64,000 nucleotides of DNA from Burkholderia cenocepacia. GTDB lineage: Bacteria > Pseudomonadota > Gammaproteobacteria > Burkholderiales > Burkholderiaceae. The notes beneath the pieces were generated by a model. The model made no database searches. It had not been told where the DNA came from and saw nothing but the letters and a program-made list of their open reading frames with translations. Where the stretch lies: NCBI RefSeq assembly GCF_014211915.1, contig NZ_CP060039.1, positions 1-64,000 of the forward strand. Direction: 5' to 3'. Shown here piece by piece: positions 34,736 to 44,171 of this stretch (positions are counted from its first letter, which is position 1; each line of letters opens with the position of its first letter). The translations under genes and the position numbers were made by a program.

Positions 34736-37096
34736 TTACTCGTAGTTGCTGAAGCGGGACATCGGCGGCGGCGGCGGCGGCAACGGCGTGTAGCCCGGCA
34801 CCCCGGCGCGGAATGCCGACACGAGGCCGTTGTCGACGGTCGACAAGCCCTTGAGCGTCAGCTGCATCATGAATCGCGTCGACGAGTTCTGCTGTCCCGA
34901 CGAATTGATGCCGTTCGCGGCCCGCTGCACCCCGACCCCGAGCGCCCAGCAATCCGCGTCGTATTGTAAGCCGACCAGACCGTCGACCACGCGATCTCCG
35001 GCGAGGTCGTAGTTGAAACGGCCGATCGCATACAGGCGGCGCGTGAGCGGCCATTGCGCGGACACCAGGAACTGGTTGATCGGCTGGTTGTCGAGCGTGG
35101 TGTTCGCACGCGTATAGCGGTAGCCGACGTTGATCACGCGGCGCTCGCCCGGGCTGTAGCCGAAACCGACGCTCGACTTCACGAGCTGGTTGTTGTTCTG
35201 GTTGTACTGGAATGCCGTTTCCGACATGAAGCCCGAGCCGAGCTTCAGCGCGGCGCCGACGATCAGGTCGGAGTGGCGCGCCAGCACGGCGGCCTGCCCG
35301 GGGTTCAGCGTGACGCGCTGATCGGCGAAGTAGTACTGCTGCGCGATCACGAAGCGCGCGCGCTCGTCGCCGGTGCGCGGATCGATGAAGCGCGACGTCA
35401 GGCCGGCCGTGATCCGGTTCGCATCGGCGATCCGGTCGTTACCGACGAACGTGTTCGGCTGGTAGATCTCCGCGAGGCCGAAGTCCGATTCCGCGGTGTC
35501 GAACAGCGGCGCGTTCGACTGGTCGCGATACGGCGTGTACACGTAGTACAGGCGCGGCTCGAGGGTCTGGATGAAGTCCTGGCCGAACAGGCGCACCGAG
35601 CGATCGAAGATCAGGCCCGTGTCGAAGGTCACGGTCGGGATCGACTCGGTGAAGCGCTTCGGGCTGTTCGGCGTGGTCGACGACAGGTAGTTCAGGTCGT
35701 ACGACGCGAAGTGGTACTGGACCTTCGGCACGACGAAGTAGCCGGGGCCGTACACGCCGTACGAGATGTACGGGTTGAAGACGATCCGGTCGCCTTCGGT
35801 CGCATCGGCGGTCGTGATGCGGAACCGCGAATAGTCGGCTTCCGCGCCGAAGTCGAACCCGCCGACGTTGTACTTCGTGTACTTCACGTTCAACTGCGGC
35901 TCGCGGCTGTACGGCGCGATCGACGGCGGCAGCGTCTGCCAGTGCTGGTAGCGCGCGAGCACCGACCACGGCCCGTTGTTGTACGTGAGGCCCGCTTCCT
36001 GCTGGTACAGCGTCTGCGTCCCGTTGATGAACTGGTTCGCCGACCCGAGGTCTTCGGGATACGTGTTGTCCGAGACCTTGTTGTAATAGACGTAGCCGCC
36101 GAAGCCGCCGCCGAAGTTCTGCTGGTGCTGCCAGTAGATCGCGTAGCGGTTGCGGTGCGCGAGCCGGTCATCCGGCAGGTAATTGGCCGTAAACGTGCCC
36201 GAATACGACGGCGACAGATAGCGGAACGTCGCTTCGGTCATCACGCCGCGCCGCGAGATGATGCGCGGCGTGAGCGTCAGGTCGCGGTTCGGCGCGATGT
36301 TGAAGTAGTACGGCAGCGACAGCTCGAAGCCGTTGCTCGAGTTCATCGAGAACGTCGGCGGCAGCAGGCCGCTGCGCCGCTCGCCCGACAGCGGGAACGT
36401 CATCCACGGGCTCGCGAAGATCGGCACGCCCTGGAAGAACAGCACGCCGTTGCGCGCGGTGCCTTCGTCGGCGCCCGTATCGAAATCGAAGCGACTGCCC
36501 TTGATGTACCACGCGGGGTTCGTCGAGCACTGGCACGCCGTGTACGTGCCGTTGACGAACACCGAGCGCTCGTTGTCGACCATGTCGACACGCTCCGCGC
36601 TGCCTGACCCGCCCGTCACGTTGAAGTGATACTTCGGTGCGGTCATGAAGCCCTGGTTCGCCTCGATCTTCAGGTGCGCCTCGGGCCCGGCGAACGACGT
36701 GCCGCCATTGATCACCTTGACCTGGCCGTACGCATCGGCCATGTCGGTATCCTGATCGTAGTGGATCGCGTCGGCCTTCACGACGGCGTCGCCGCGCCGC
36801 AGCTCGGCCGAACCCTTCGCGGCGAGATCCTGCTCGGCGGTGCCGCTCGTATGGTCGGCGATCACGAAGGCGGCCGGCTTCGCGCCGTCCTTCAGCGGAT
36901 GATCCTCGAGCTGGGGCGCGAGACGCAGATCCCACGGCGAGTCGAGCGGCTGCGGCTGCGCAGCCGCGCCCGACAGCTGCGCATACGACACGGCCGGCAC
37001 GAGGCCGGGCACGGCCAGGAGCGCGAGCGCGAGCCGCCGTTTGCGCGGCGCCCCGTCACCGGGGAAAACATTCGGGAATAGCGGTTTGGGCGGCAT
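34736..37096 (-). CDS. lptD: LPS-assembly protein LptD
   Basis: Outer-membrane beta-barrel that inserts lipopolysaccharide with LptE. The 786-residue precursor has an N-terminal signal region (ending near A-V-S-Y-A), an OstA/LptA-like jellyroll (about 75-220) and a large C-terminal barrel rich in aromatic strands. Only three Cys are seen, C188 and C190 (CQC) and C716, whereas the E. coli protein uses four in two disulfides. The tail is a seven-Pro run followed by M-S-R-F-S-N-Y-E. It heads the operon with surA, its folding factor. Confidence 0.95.
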   Translation of the reverse strand: MPPKPLFPNVFPGDGAPRKRRLALALLAVPGLVPAVSYAQLSGAAAQPQPLDSPWDLRLAPQLEDHPLKDGAKPAAFVIADHTSGTAEQDLAAKGSAELRRGDAVVKADAIHYDQDTDMADAYGQVKVINGGTSFAGPEAHLKIEANQGFMTAPKYHFNVTGGSGSAERVDMVDNERSVFVNGTYTACQCSTNPAWYIKGSRFDFDTGADEGTARNGVLFFQGVPIFASPWMTFPLSGERRSGLLPPTFSMNSSNGFELSLPYYFNIAPNRDLTLTPRIISRRGVMTEATFRYLSPSYSGTFTANYLPDDRLAHRNRYAIYWQHQQNFGGGFGGYVYYNKVSDNTYPEDLGSANQFINGTQTLYQQEAGLTYNNGPWSVLARYQHWQTLPPSIAPYSREPQLNVKYTKYNVGGFDFGAEADYSRFRITTADATEGDRIVFNPYISYGVYGPGYFVVPKVQYHFASYDLNYLSSTTPNSPKRFTESIPTVTFDTGLIFDRSVRLFGQDFIQTLEPRLYYVYTPYRDQSNAPLFDTAESDFGLAEIYQPNTFVGNDRIADANRITAGLTSRFIDPRTGDERARFVIAQQYYFADQRVTLNPGQAAVLARHSDLIVGAALKLGSGFMSETAFQYNQNNNQLVKSSVGFGYSPGERRVINVGYRYTRANTTLDNQPINQFLVSAQWPLTRRLYAIGRFNYDLAGDRVVDGLVGLQYDADCWALGVGVQRAANGINSSGQQNSSTRFMMQLTLKGLSTVDNGLVSAFRAGVPGYTPLPPPPPPMSRFSNYE

Positions 37097-37279
37097 CTAT
37101 CGTTTGGCGAATCGCCCCTTGTCAACCGCGCCAGCACGGCACCTCGCGCGCGGCGGCCGCGCCGTCGAGCCGCGACTGCGGCTCTTCGCAAACCGGGGAG
37201 GCGATCGGGCGGACGGCGCGACAGGCGGCGGGCCTGCACGGCGGAAGCTGACGCGGGGCGCGTCAAAAAAGTCGTGGGG

Positions 37280-37285
37280 TATTAT
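37280..37285 (+). promoter_or_regulatory. Candidate -10 element upstream of amgK
   Basis: TATTAT occurs 33 nt before the amgK ATG in the 221-nt gap between divergent lptD and amgK. It is the only AT-rich hexamer of this type in the gap; the -35 is not evident. Confidence 0.4.
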
Positions 37286-37317
37286 ATGGCAAGACGTTCC
37301 CCCCTCCGCCGAGTTTC

Positions 37318-38367
37318 ATGACGCCCCCATCCGCCGCATCCCAGCCCGACGCCCGCCTCGACGCGCTCACCGCGTGGCTGCACCCGCTCGCCGAGCGCTA
37401 CGCCCTCGACCTGTCGACCCTCGCGCCCGCCTCGTCGGACGCCAGTTTCCGCCGCTATTTCCGCGTCGCGTCGGCTACGAGCGCCGGCGGCACGCTGATC
37501 GCGGTCGATGCGCCGCCGCCCGAGAAGTGCCGCGAGTTCGTCCAGGTCGCGCAGTTGCTCGCCGCGGCCGGCGACCACGTGCCGGACGTGCTGGCCCACG
37601 ATTTCGACGCGGGCTTCATGCTGGTGACCGACCTCGGCCGCACGTCGTACATCTCGGTGCTCGATCCGGCCGACCCGGCCGCCGCACGCCCGCTGATGCG
37701 CGCCGCGCTCGATGCGCTGATCCGCTTCCAGCTCACGTCGAAGCCCGACGTGCTGCCGCCGTTCGACGAAGCGTTCCTGCGCCGCGAAATGGAGCTGCTG
37801 CCCGAATGGTTCGTCGGCCGCCACCTCGGCAAGCCGGTCACCGACGCGATGCGCGGCACGCTCGACCGCACCTTCGCGCTGCTGGTCGCGAGCGCGCACG
37901 CGCAGCCGCAGGGCTTCATGCTGCGCGACTTCATGCCGCGCAACCTGATGGTCTGCGAGCCGAACCCGGGCATGCTCGACTTCCAGGACGCCGTGTACGG
38001 ACCGCTGACGTATGACGTCGTGTCGCTGCTGCGCGACGCGTTCATCAGCTGGGACGAGGAGTTCGAGCTCGACTGCTTCGCGTATTACTGGGAAAAGGCG
38101 AAAAAGGCCGGCCTGCCGGTCGATCCGGATTTCGGCGAGTTCTACCGCCAGCTCGAATGGATGGGGCTGCAGCGCCATATCAAGATCCTTGGCCTGTTCG
38201 CGCGCATCAACTATCGCGACGGCAAGCCGCATTACCTGAACGACCTGCCGCGCTTCCTGACCTATGCGCGCAAGGTCGCGCTGCGCTATCGCCCGCTCGT
38301 GCCGTTCGCGAAGCTGCTCGACGAGCTCGAGGGCAACGCGCCGGCCGACGTCGGCTATACGTTCTGA
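37318..38367 (+). CDS. amgK: Aminoglycoside-phosphotransferase-fold sugar kinase, AmgK-like
   Basis: Probable anomeric N-acetylmuramate/N-acetylglucosamine kinase of the peptidoglycan-recycling route that bypasses de novo UDP-MurNAc synthesis. The 349-residue protein has an APH fold: SDASFRRYFRV (40-50), catalytic D204 and N209 in LRDFMPRN, and the metal-binding DFQDA (221-225). The usual His two residues before the catalytic Asp is Leu (L202). It is followed 25 nt later by murU, the pairing known from Pseudomonas, which is the main reason for the name. Confidence 0.88.
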   Translation: MTPPSAASQPDARLDALTAWLHPLAERYALDLSTLAPASSDASFRRYFRVASATSAGGTLIAVDAPPPEKCREFVQVAQLLAAAGDHVPDVLAHDFDAGFMLVTDLGRTSYISVLDPADPAAARPLMRAALDALIRFQLTSKPDVLPPFDEAFLRREMELLPEWFVGRHLGKPVTDAMRGTLDRTFALLVASAHAQPQGFMLRDFMPRNLMVCEPNPGMLDFQDAVYGPLTYDVVSLLRDAFISWDEEFELDCFAYYWEKAKKAGLPVDPDFGEFYRQLEWMGLQRHIKILGLFARINYRDGKPHYLNDLPRFLTYARKVALRYRPLVPFAKLLDELEGNAPADVGYTF

Positions 38368-38392
38368 CCGTCCTCACGCCACCCAGTCGAAC

Positions 38393-39115
38393 ATGAGCAC
38401 TACCCTGACCACGGCGATGATCTTCGCCGCCGGACGCGGCGAGCGGATGCGCCCGCTGACCGACACCCGCCCGAAACCGCTGCTCGAAGTCGGCGGCAAG
38501 CCGCTGATCGTGTGGCAGATCGAGGCGCTCGCGCGGGCGGGCATCGAGACGATCGTGATCAACCACGCGTGGCTCGGCGAGCAGATCGAGGCGGCGCTCG
38601 GCGACGGTTCGCGCTGGGGCGTGCGGCTCGCGTATTCGGCCGAAGGCGACGCGCTGGAGACCGCGGGCGGCATCGCGCAGGCGCTGCCGCTCATCGAGCG
38701 CGACGGGCAGCCGGCCGTGTTCGCGGCCGTCAGCGGCGACGTGTACTGCGCGTTCGACTACCGGACGCTCGCCCCGCGCGCCGCCCGGATGGCCGCGCTC
38801 GACACGCCGGCGATGCACCTGGTGATGGTGCCGAACCCGCCGTTCCACCCGGCCGGCGACTTCGCGCTCGGCGACGACGGCTGTCTGGCGCTCGACGGCG
38901 CCGCGCGCTTCACGTTCGGCAACATCGGCCTGTACGACACGCGGATGTTCCGCGATCTCGAGCCCGGCACGCGGCGCGCGCTGACACCGTACTATCGCGC
39001 GGCGATCGAAGCCGGCCACGCAAGCGGCGAACTGTACGAAGGCATCTGGGAGAACGTCGGCACGCCCGCACAGCTCGGCGAACTCGACGCGCGGCTGCGC
39101 GCCGCGGCAAGCTGA
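38393..39115 (+). CDS. murU: N-acetylmuramate alpha-1-phosphate uridylyltransferase
   Basis: Nucleotidyltransferase of 240 residues that makes UDP-MurNAc from MurNAc-1-phosphate. The N-terminal signature AAGRGERMRPLTD and the following K-P-L-L motif are intact, and GDVYCAFDY carries the metal-binding Asp. It is coupled to amgK by a 25-nt gap. ATG 38393 is chosen; ATG 38417 (MIFAAG) would be eight residues shorter. The 215 nt after it, up to the convergent ABC gene, show no gene or convincing terminator. Confidence 0.92.
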   Translation: MSTTLTTAMIFAAGRGERMRPLTDTRPKPLLEVGGKPLIVWQIEALARAGIETIVINHAWLGEQIEAALGDGSRWGVRLAYSAEGDALETAGGIAQALPLIERDGQPAVFAAVSGDVYCAFDYRTLAPRAARMAALDTPAMHLVMVPNPPFHPAGDFALGDDGCLALDGAARFTFGNIGLYDTRMFRDLEPGTRRALTPYYRAAIEAGHASGELYEGIWENVGTPAQLGELDARLRAAAS

Positions 39116-39330
39116 TCGTTTCGCGACTGACTGCCGGTTCCCCGGCGTGGCGGCCGATGGACTCACAGGCTGATGACGGTGCCTGGTCAACCGGCCGCGA
39201 ACCGATCCGGGATCGAATGCCGGGAACGCCCCGCCGGCTCACCCGGCCGTGACGGCGTCACGCTGCACGCCGCCGGACAGCCGACCCACCATCCGCTCCA
39301 GCCACCCGCCGTGTCGCGCGGCACCCACGC

Positions 39331-41202
39331 TCAAGCAGCCTCGGCCTCTTCCCCACCCGCCGCCGCGCGCTGCCGTTGCAGCGCCCACATCTGCGCATAC
39401 AGCCCGTCGGCGCGCACGAGTTCGTCGTGCGTGCCGCGCTCGACGATCCGCCCGTGGTCCATCACGAGGATCTGCTGCGCGTGCACGACCGTCGACAGCC
39501 GGTGCGCGATCAGGAGCGTCGTGCGATGCCGCGCGATCTGGTCGAGTTCGTGCTGGATCGCACGCTCCGAGCGCGAATCGAGCGCCGACGTCGCTTCGTC
39601 GAACAGCAGCACCGGCGGGTCCTTCAGCAGCGTGCGCGCGATCGCGACGCGCTGCTTCTCGCCGCCCGACAGCTTCAGCCCGCGCTCGCCCACCGGCGTG
39701 TCATAGCCCTTCGGCAAAGTTTCGATGAAATCGTGGATGTGTGCGGCGCGCGCGGCCGCGACCACCTCGTCGCGGGTCGCCGTCGGCCGGCCGTACGCGA
39801 TGTTGTAGTAGATCGAGTCGTTGAACAGCACGGTGTCCTGCGGCACGATCCCGATCGATGCGCGCAGCGACTCCTGCGTGACGTCGCGGATGTCCTGACC
39901 GTCGATCCGGATCGCACCGCCCGTCTCGCGGTCGAGATCGTAGAAGCGGAACAGCAGCCGCGACAGCGTCGATTTCCCCGAACCGCTGTGGCCGACCACC
40001 GCGGTCGTCGTGCCGGCCTCGATCGTAAACGTCACGTCGTGCAGGATCTGCCGCGACGGCTCGTACGCGAAGTTCACGTGCTCGAAGCGCACCTGCGCGC
40101 CGGCCACCGCGAGCGGCCGCGCATCGGGCCGGTCGGCCACTTCCTTCGGCGCGGACAGCAGCCCGAACATCCGGTCCATGTCGGTCAGGCTCTGCTTCAG
40201 CTCGCGATAGACGACGCCGAGGAAGTTCAGCGGAATGTACAGCTGCAGCATGAACGTGTTGATCAGCACGAGATCGCCGAGCGTCAGCTTGCCCGCGAGC
40301 ACGCCCTGCGTCGCCCGCCACAGGATGAACACGAGGCCCGTGCCGATGATCGCCTGCTGGCCGAAGTTCAGCACCGACAGCGAGTTCTGCGAGCGGATCG
40401 CGGCCTTCCGGTAGCGCTTCAGGTTCTCGTCGTAGCGCTGCGCCTCCCACTCCTCGTTGCCGAAGTACTTCACCGTCTCGTAGTTGATCAGCGAATCGAT
40501 GGCCCGCGAGTTCGCGCGCGAATCGAGCTCGTTCATCGTGCGGCGGAAGTGCGTGCGCCAGTTGGTGACCTTCACGGTGAACACGATGTACGTGACCAGC
40601 GCGGCGAACGTCACGTACGCGTAGTAGGCCTCGTACTTGACCACGAAGAAGCCGAGCACGAGCCCGACCTCGACGAGCGTCGGCAGGATGCTGTACAGCG
40701 AATACGAAATCAGTTGCTGGATGCCGCGCGTGCCGCGCTCGATGTCGCGCGACATGCCGCCCGTCTGGCGTTCGAGATGAAACCGCAGCGACAGCCCGTG
40801 CAGATGCCGGAACACCTGCAGCGCGAGCTGGCGCACCGCGCTCTCGGTGACCTTCGAGAACAGGATCTCGCGCAGCTCGGTAAAGAGCGACGTCGACAGC
40901 CGCACGAGCGCATACGCGACCACCAGCAGCCCGACGCCGCCCGCGAGCACGATGCCGGCCGACTGTTCGGCACGGCCGAGCGCGGTGAGCTGCTGAACGT
41001 AGGACAGATGGTCGACGATGCGCTTCATCACGACCGGCACGCCGAGGTTCGCGACCTTCGCACCGATCAGGCAGCCGAGCGCGAGCGCGACGCGCCATTT
41101 GTAGGTGGTCAGGTACGGCAGCAGCGACCGGATGGTCTGCCAGTCGTTGCGAGGCCCGGTCGAAGCCGGCGCGGGCTCGCCGGAAGCAGGAAATCGGCGC
41201 AT
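39331..41202 (-). CDS. ABC exporter, Atm1/HMT1-like
   Basis: Half-transporter of 623 residues: an N-terminal membrane domain with six helices (about 25-320) fused to a nucleotide-binding domain with Walker A GHSGSGKST, signature LSGGEKQR and Walker B VLLFDEATSALD. The membrane-domain wording (KVANLGVPVVMKRIVDHL, NYETVKYFGNE) matches the Atm1/ABCB7 group, which exports glutathione-based or metal conjugates. ATG 41202 is used; the longer frame to 41352 has no support. It is divergent from a thioesterase gene. Confidence 0.92.
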   Translation of the reverse strand: MRRFPASGEPAPASTGPRNDWQTIRSLLPYLTTYKWRVALALGCLIGAKVANLGVPVVMKRIVDHLSYVQQLTALGRAEQSAGIVLAGGVGLLVVAYALVRLSTSLFTELREILFSKVTESAVRQLALQVFRHLHGLSLRFHLERQTGGMSRDIERGTRGIQQLISYSLYSILPTLVEVGLVLGFFVVKYEAYYAYVTFAALVTYIVFTVKVTNWRTHFRRTMNELDSRANSRAIDSLINYETVKYFGNEEWEAQRYDENLKRYRKAAIRSQNSLSVLNFGQQAIIGTGLVFILWRATQGVLAGKLTLGDLVLINTFMLQLYIPLNFLGVVYRELKQSLTDMDRMFGLLSAPKEVADRPDARPLAVAGAQVRFEHVNFAYEPSRQILHDVTFTIEAGTTTAVVGHSGSGKSTLSRLLFRFYDLDRETGGAIRIDGQDIRDVTQESLRASIGIVPQDTVLFNDSIYYNIAYGRPTATRDEVVAAARAAHIHDFIETLPKGYDTPVGERGLKLSGGEKQRVAIARTLLKDPPVLLFDEATSALDSRSERAIQHELDQIARHRTTLLIAHRLSTVVHAQQILVMDHGRIVERGTHDELVRADGLYAQMWALQRQRAAAGGEEAEAA

Positions 41203-41377
41203 GGGGAAGGGTTCCGCGGCGGGGCTCCAACCGTGTCTCGACGGCCGGCTCGCGCGCTTTCTCGTACAATTTGTGAACGTTGTATTGTCGCAGAAGCCGC
41301 TTCGCGCCGCTGCCGGCGCCCTCGCCGGCCAAGCCTGCGCGCGGCGGCTCATTTATTACAGGATGAAAGCCCCCGCC

Positions 41378-41773
41378 ATGACCGATTCGACCCTCGAACT
41401 CCCGCAGAAGCAACCCGCGCTGCGCGTCGTCCCGCAACCGCACGACGCGAACGTCCACGGCGACGTGTTCGGCGGCTGGATCATGTCGCAGGTCGACATC
41501 GCCGGCTCGATCCCCGCGAGCCAGCGCGCGAACGGCCGCGTCGCGACGGTCGCGGTCAACTCGTTCGTGTTCAAGCAGCCGGTATTCGTCGGCGATCTGC
41601 TGAGCTTCTACGCCACCATCATGCGCACCGGCAACACGTCGATCACCGTCGACGTCGAGGTGTACGCACAGCGCATGCGCCTGATGGGCGAAGTCGTGAA
41701 AGTCACCGAAGCGACGCTCACCTACGTCGCGACCGGCCCGGACCGCAAGCCGCGCCAACTGCCGCCGCTCTGA
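41378..41773 (+). CDS. Acyl-CoA thioesterase, YciA-like hotdog protein
   Basis: Cytoplasmic hotdog-fold enzyme of 131 residues. The catalytic segment DANVHGDVFGGWIMSQVD, with the conserved Asn and Asp, is intact near residues 22-39. It hydrolyses short- to medium-chain acyl-CoA. ATG 41378 fits the family start; ATG 41363 would add five residues. It is divergent from the ABC exporter, with 175 nt between. Confidence 0.92.
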   Translation: MTDSTLELPQKQPALRVVPQPHDANVHGDVFGGWIMSQVDIAGSIPASQRANGRVATVAVNSFVFKQPVFVGDLLSFYATIMRTGNTSITVDVEVYAQRMRLMGEVVKVTEATLTYVATGPDRKPRQLPPL

Positions 41774-41809
41774 CGCGCACGCGCCGCGCCGCAGCGCGGC
41801 ATGCGGCCG

Positions 41810-42292
41810 TCAGTGCGTGGCGGCCAGCCCGAACTCCCGCATCGCGGGCACGAAATCGTGATTCAGCGTCGGCTTGCGCGACAGCTTGACCAGCACGTAG
41901 CGCTGGAATGGCGCAAGCCGCTGCCACTGCGCGAGCGCCGGCGCCGGCAGCCCGGCCAGCGCGCTTTGCTGCACGAGCGACGCCGGCACCGTGTCGACGG
42001 CGCGCCAGGCCGGTTGCTCGTCGGGGTGGAACCATGACGGCTCCAGATCGGCGTGCGTGCGCAGCATTTCGAACAGCGCGTGATCGAAATTGGGCTCGAT
42101 CGCGGTGTCGTCGTCGGCCGGAAAGCGCGCGAGCAGCTTGCGGTCCTCGAGCGGCAGCAGTTGCCACTGTTCGAGCGAAATCCGCAGCCCGAAGCGGTCG
42201 AGATTGAAACGCACGATCATCGGGATGTACGTGAAGTTTTCCGACGAATCGTGTTCGAAGTTGAAGAGCAACGGAGCGTCGCTGAGTCCCAT
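41810..42292 (-). CDS. Nitrate reductase-associated protein
   Basis: A 160-residue protein matching a small family found beside assimilatory nitrate reductase genes. It begins MGLSDAPLLFNFE and contains the conserved I-P-M-x-V-R-F-N-L-D and the late FQRYVLVKLSRK segments. No catalytic motif is known. It is divergent from fdhD, another gene of molybdoenzyme maturation, but no nitrate reductase or formate dehydrogenase gene lies in the window. Function is unproven. Confidence 0.8.
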   Translation of the reverse strand: MGLSDAPLLFNFEHDSSENFTYIPMIVRFNLDRFGLRISLEQWQLLPLEDRKLLARFPADDDTAIEPNFDHALFEMLRTHADLEPSWFHPDEQPAWRAVDTVPASLVQQSALAGLPAPALAQWQRLAPFQRYVLVKLSRKPTLNHDFVPAMREFGLAATH

Positions 42293-42412
42293 GGTCGTTA
42301 CCTGACGTGGCGGATGCCGGCGCGGCCGGCTTGCCTGGGGTATTTTAGAACCTCTGCGCGCGGGCGGCGGCACGATCGTCGCCGGCCGCGCTTCGAATCA
42401 ACGGGAGTGCTC

Positions 42413-43261
42413 GTGAATCCGACCCAATCAGACGAACTGCGCGACACGTTGCGCGACGAACCGCGCGGCGCGATCGAGCTGCCCGTGAGCCGCACGCGCG
42501 GCGGCGCGGTCGAAACCGCGCACGACTTCGTCGGCCAGGAATGGCCGGTCGCACTCGTCTTCAACGGCATCTCGCACGCGGTGATGATGTGTACGCCATG
42601 CGACCTCGAAGCGTTCGCGGTCGGCTTCGCGATCTCGGAAGGCATCGTCGCGCGCGGCAGCGACATCAAGGACATCGAGGTGATCCTGCACGCCGACGCG
42701 CCGCTGCCGCATGCGGAAGTCCATCTGGAAGTGGTCCAGCAGGCGTTCGCCGCGCTGAAGGACCGGCGCCGCGCGCTCGCGGGGCGCACGGGCTGCGGCG
42801 TCTGCGGCATCGAGAGCATCGACCTGCTCGACCTCGCGCCCGAACGCGTGCCCGATACCGGTTTTCTCGCGCGCCTCGCGCCCGACGCGCTGGCGCGCGC
42901 CGCGCATGCGCTGCCGGCGCATCAGGCGCTCACGAAACTGACCGGCGGCCTGCACGCGGCCGCGTGGTGCGACGCAACAGGCGCGATTCGCGCGGCATTC
43001 GAGGATGTCGGCCGCCACAACGCGCTCGACAAGCTGATCGGCTCGCTCGTGCTGTCGCGCGCCGATACCACCGACGGCTTCGTGTTCCTGTCGAGCCGCG
43101 CGAGCTACGAGCTCGTACGCAAGGCCGCGCGGGTCGGCATCCCGCTGGTCGCGACCATCTCCGCGCCGTCGTCGCTCGCGATCGAGATCGCGAAGGCGGC
43201 CGGCTTGCGGCTCGTCAGCTTCTGCCGCGAAACCGGCCACGTCGATTACGGCACGGCCTGA
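42413..43261 (+). CDS. fdhD: Formate dehydrogenase sulfurtransferase FdhD
   Basis: Transfers sulfur from a cysteine desulfurase to the molybdenum cofactor of formate dehydrogenase. The 282-residue protein contains the catalytic C-x2-C motif in GRTGCGVCG and the later FEDVGRHNA segment typical of the family. It seems to start at GTG 42413, with GGGAG (42403-42407) 5 nt upstream; a second GTG lies two codons earlier. It is divergent from the nitrate-reductase-associated gene. Confidence 0.94.
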   Translation: MNPTQSDELRDTLRDEPRGAIELPVSRTRGGAVETAHDFVGQEWPVALVFNGISHAVMMCTPCDLEAFAVGFAISEGIVARGSDIKDIEVILHADAPLPHAEVHLEVVQQAFAALKDRRRALAGRTGCGVCGIESIDLLDLAPERVPDTGFLARLAPDALARAAHALPAHQALTKLTGGLHAAAWCDATGAIRAAFEDVGRHNALDKLIGSLVLSRADTTDGFVFLSSRASYELVRKAARVGIPLVATISAPSSLAIEIAKAAGLRLVSFCRETGHVDYGTA

Positions 43262-43312
43262 TCCAGACCGTGCGAGCGCGCCGACGGTCTCCCGCTGGCG
43301 CGCGCCGGTCCG

Positions 43313-44080
43313 TCAGTCGAACTGACGGAAATCCGGCTTGCGCTTCTCGAAGAACGCGGTCATCGCCTCGCGCGCCTCCGGCGCGCGCAGCATCTCGGAG
43401 AAGTGCGCGGCTTCCTCGGCCATCCGCGCGGGCGTCGCCACGCCGCCCGTATCCTTGAGCAGCGCCTTCGTCACCCGCAGCGATGCCGCCGGCAACGCGG
43501 CCAGCTTCGCCGCCTGCTTCGCCGCGAACGCGTCGAGTTCGGCCGCCGGCAGCACGCGGTTGACGATGCCGATCCGGTGCGCTTCCAGCGCGTCGAACGC
43601 CTCGCCCAGCAGCAGCTTCTCGGCGGCGACCTGATGGCCTGCCAGGCGCGGCAGCAGTGCGCTCGACGCAGCTTCCGGGCACAGCCCGAGCTGCACGAAC
43701 GGCAGCGAGAACGTCGCGGTGTCGGCCGCGTAGACCAGATCGCAGTGCAGCAGCATCGTCACGCCGACGCCGACCGCGATGCCCGGCACCGCGGCCACGA
43801 CCGGCTTGCTCGCGCTGCTGATCCGCGCCAGGAACTGGAACACCGACGCGGTGTCGTCCTGCGGCGGTGCCTTCAGGAAATCCTCGAGATCGTTGCCCGC
43901 GCTGAAATTGCCGTCGCTGCCGCGCAGCAGGATCACGCGCGTCGCCTTGTCTTCCTGCGCGTCGGCGAGCGCATCGGCCATCGTCTGGTACATCGCCGCC
44001 GTCAGCGCATTCTTCTTCGCCGGGCGCGCGATCGTGATCGTCATCACGCCGTCGGCGCGTTCCACTTGAATGTCGGCCAC
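43313..44080 (-). CDS. Crotonase-fold enoyl-CoA hydratase/isomerase, ECI-like
   Basis: Beta-oxidation enzyme of 255 residues. The oxyanion-hole segment FSAGNDL (59-65) is typical. Both catalytic Glu of classical hydratases are missing: G-V-T replaces G-C-E near 106-108, and P-F-V-Q-L-G replaces P-E-x2-L-G near 127-132. E136, in LCPEAASS, matches the position used by delta3-delta2-enoyl-CoA isomerases (ECI2 type). So double-bond shifting is more likely than hydration. It lies downstream of the thiolase gene, separated by a terminator. Confidence 0.88.
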   Translation of the reverse strand: MADIQVERADGVMTITIARPAKKNALTAAMYQTMADALADAQEDKATRVILLRGSDGNFSAGNDLEDFLKAPPQDDTASVFQFLARISSASKPVVAAVPGIAVGVGVTMLLHCDLVYAADTATFSLPFVQLGLCPEAASSALLPRLAGHQVAAEKLLLGEAFDALEAHRIGIVNRVLPAAELDAFAAKQAAKLAALPAASLRVTKALLKDTGGVATPARMAEEAAHFSEMLRAPEAREAMTAFFEKRKPDFRQFD

Positions 44081-44112
44081 AACCGTCTCCTTTGACTGTC
44101 TCTACCGGAATG

Positions 44113-44147
44113 AAAAAACGGTGCGCGAGCTCGTGGCCCGCGCACCG
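44113..44147 (-). terminator. Intrinsic terminator after the thiolase gene
   Basis: On the minus strand CGGTGCGCG pairs with CGCGCACCG across an 11-nt loop and is followed by six T. It lies 24 nt after the thiolase stop and just before the crotonase-fold gene, which therefore needs read-through or its own promoter. Confidence 0.85.
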
Positions 44148-44171
44148 TCGTCGCTTCTCGTCGTGTCCCGC

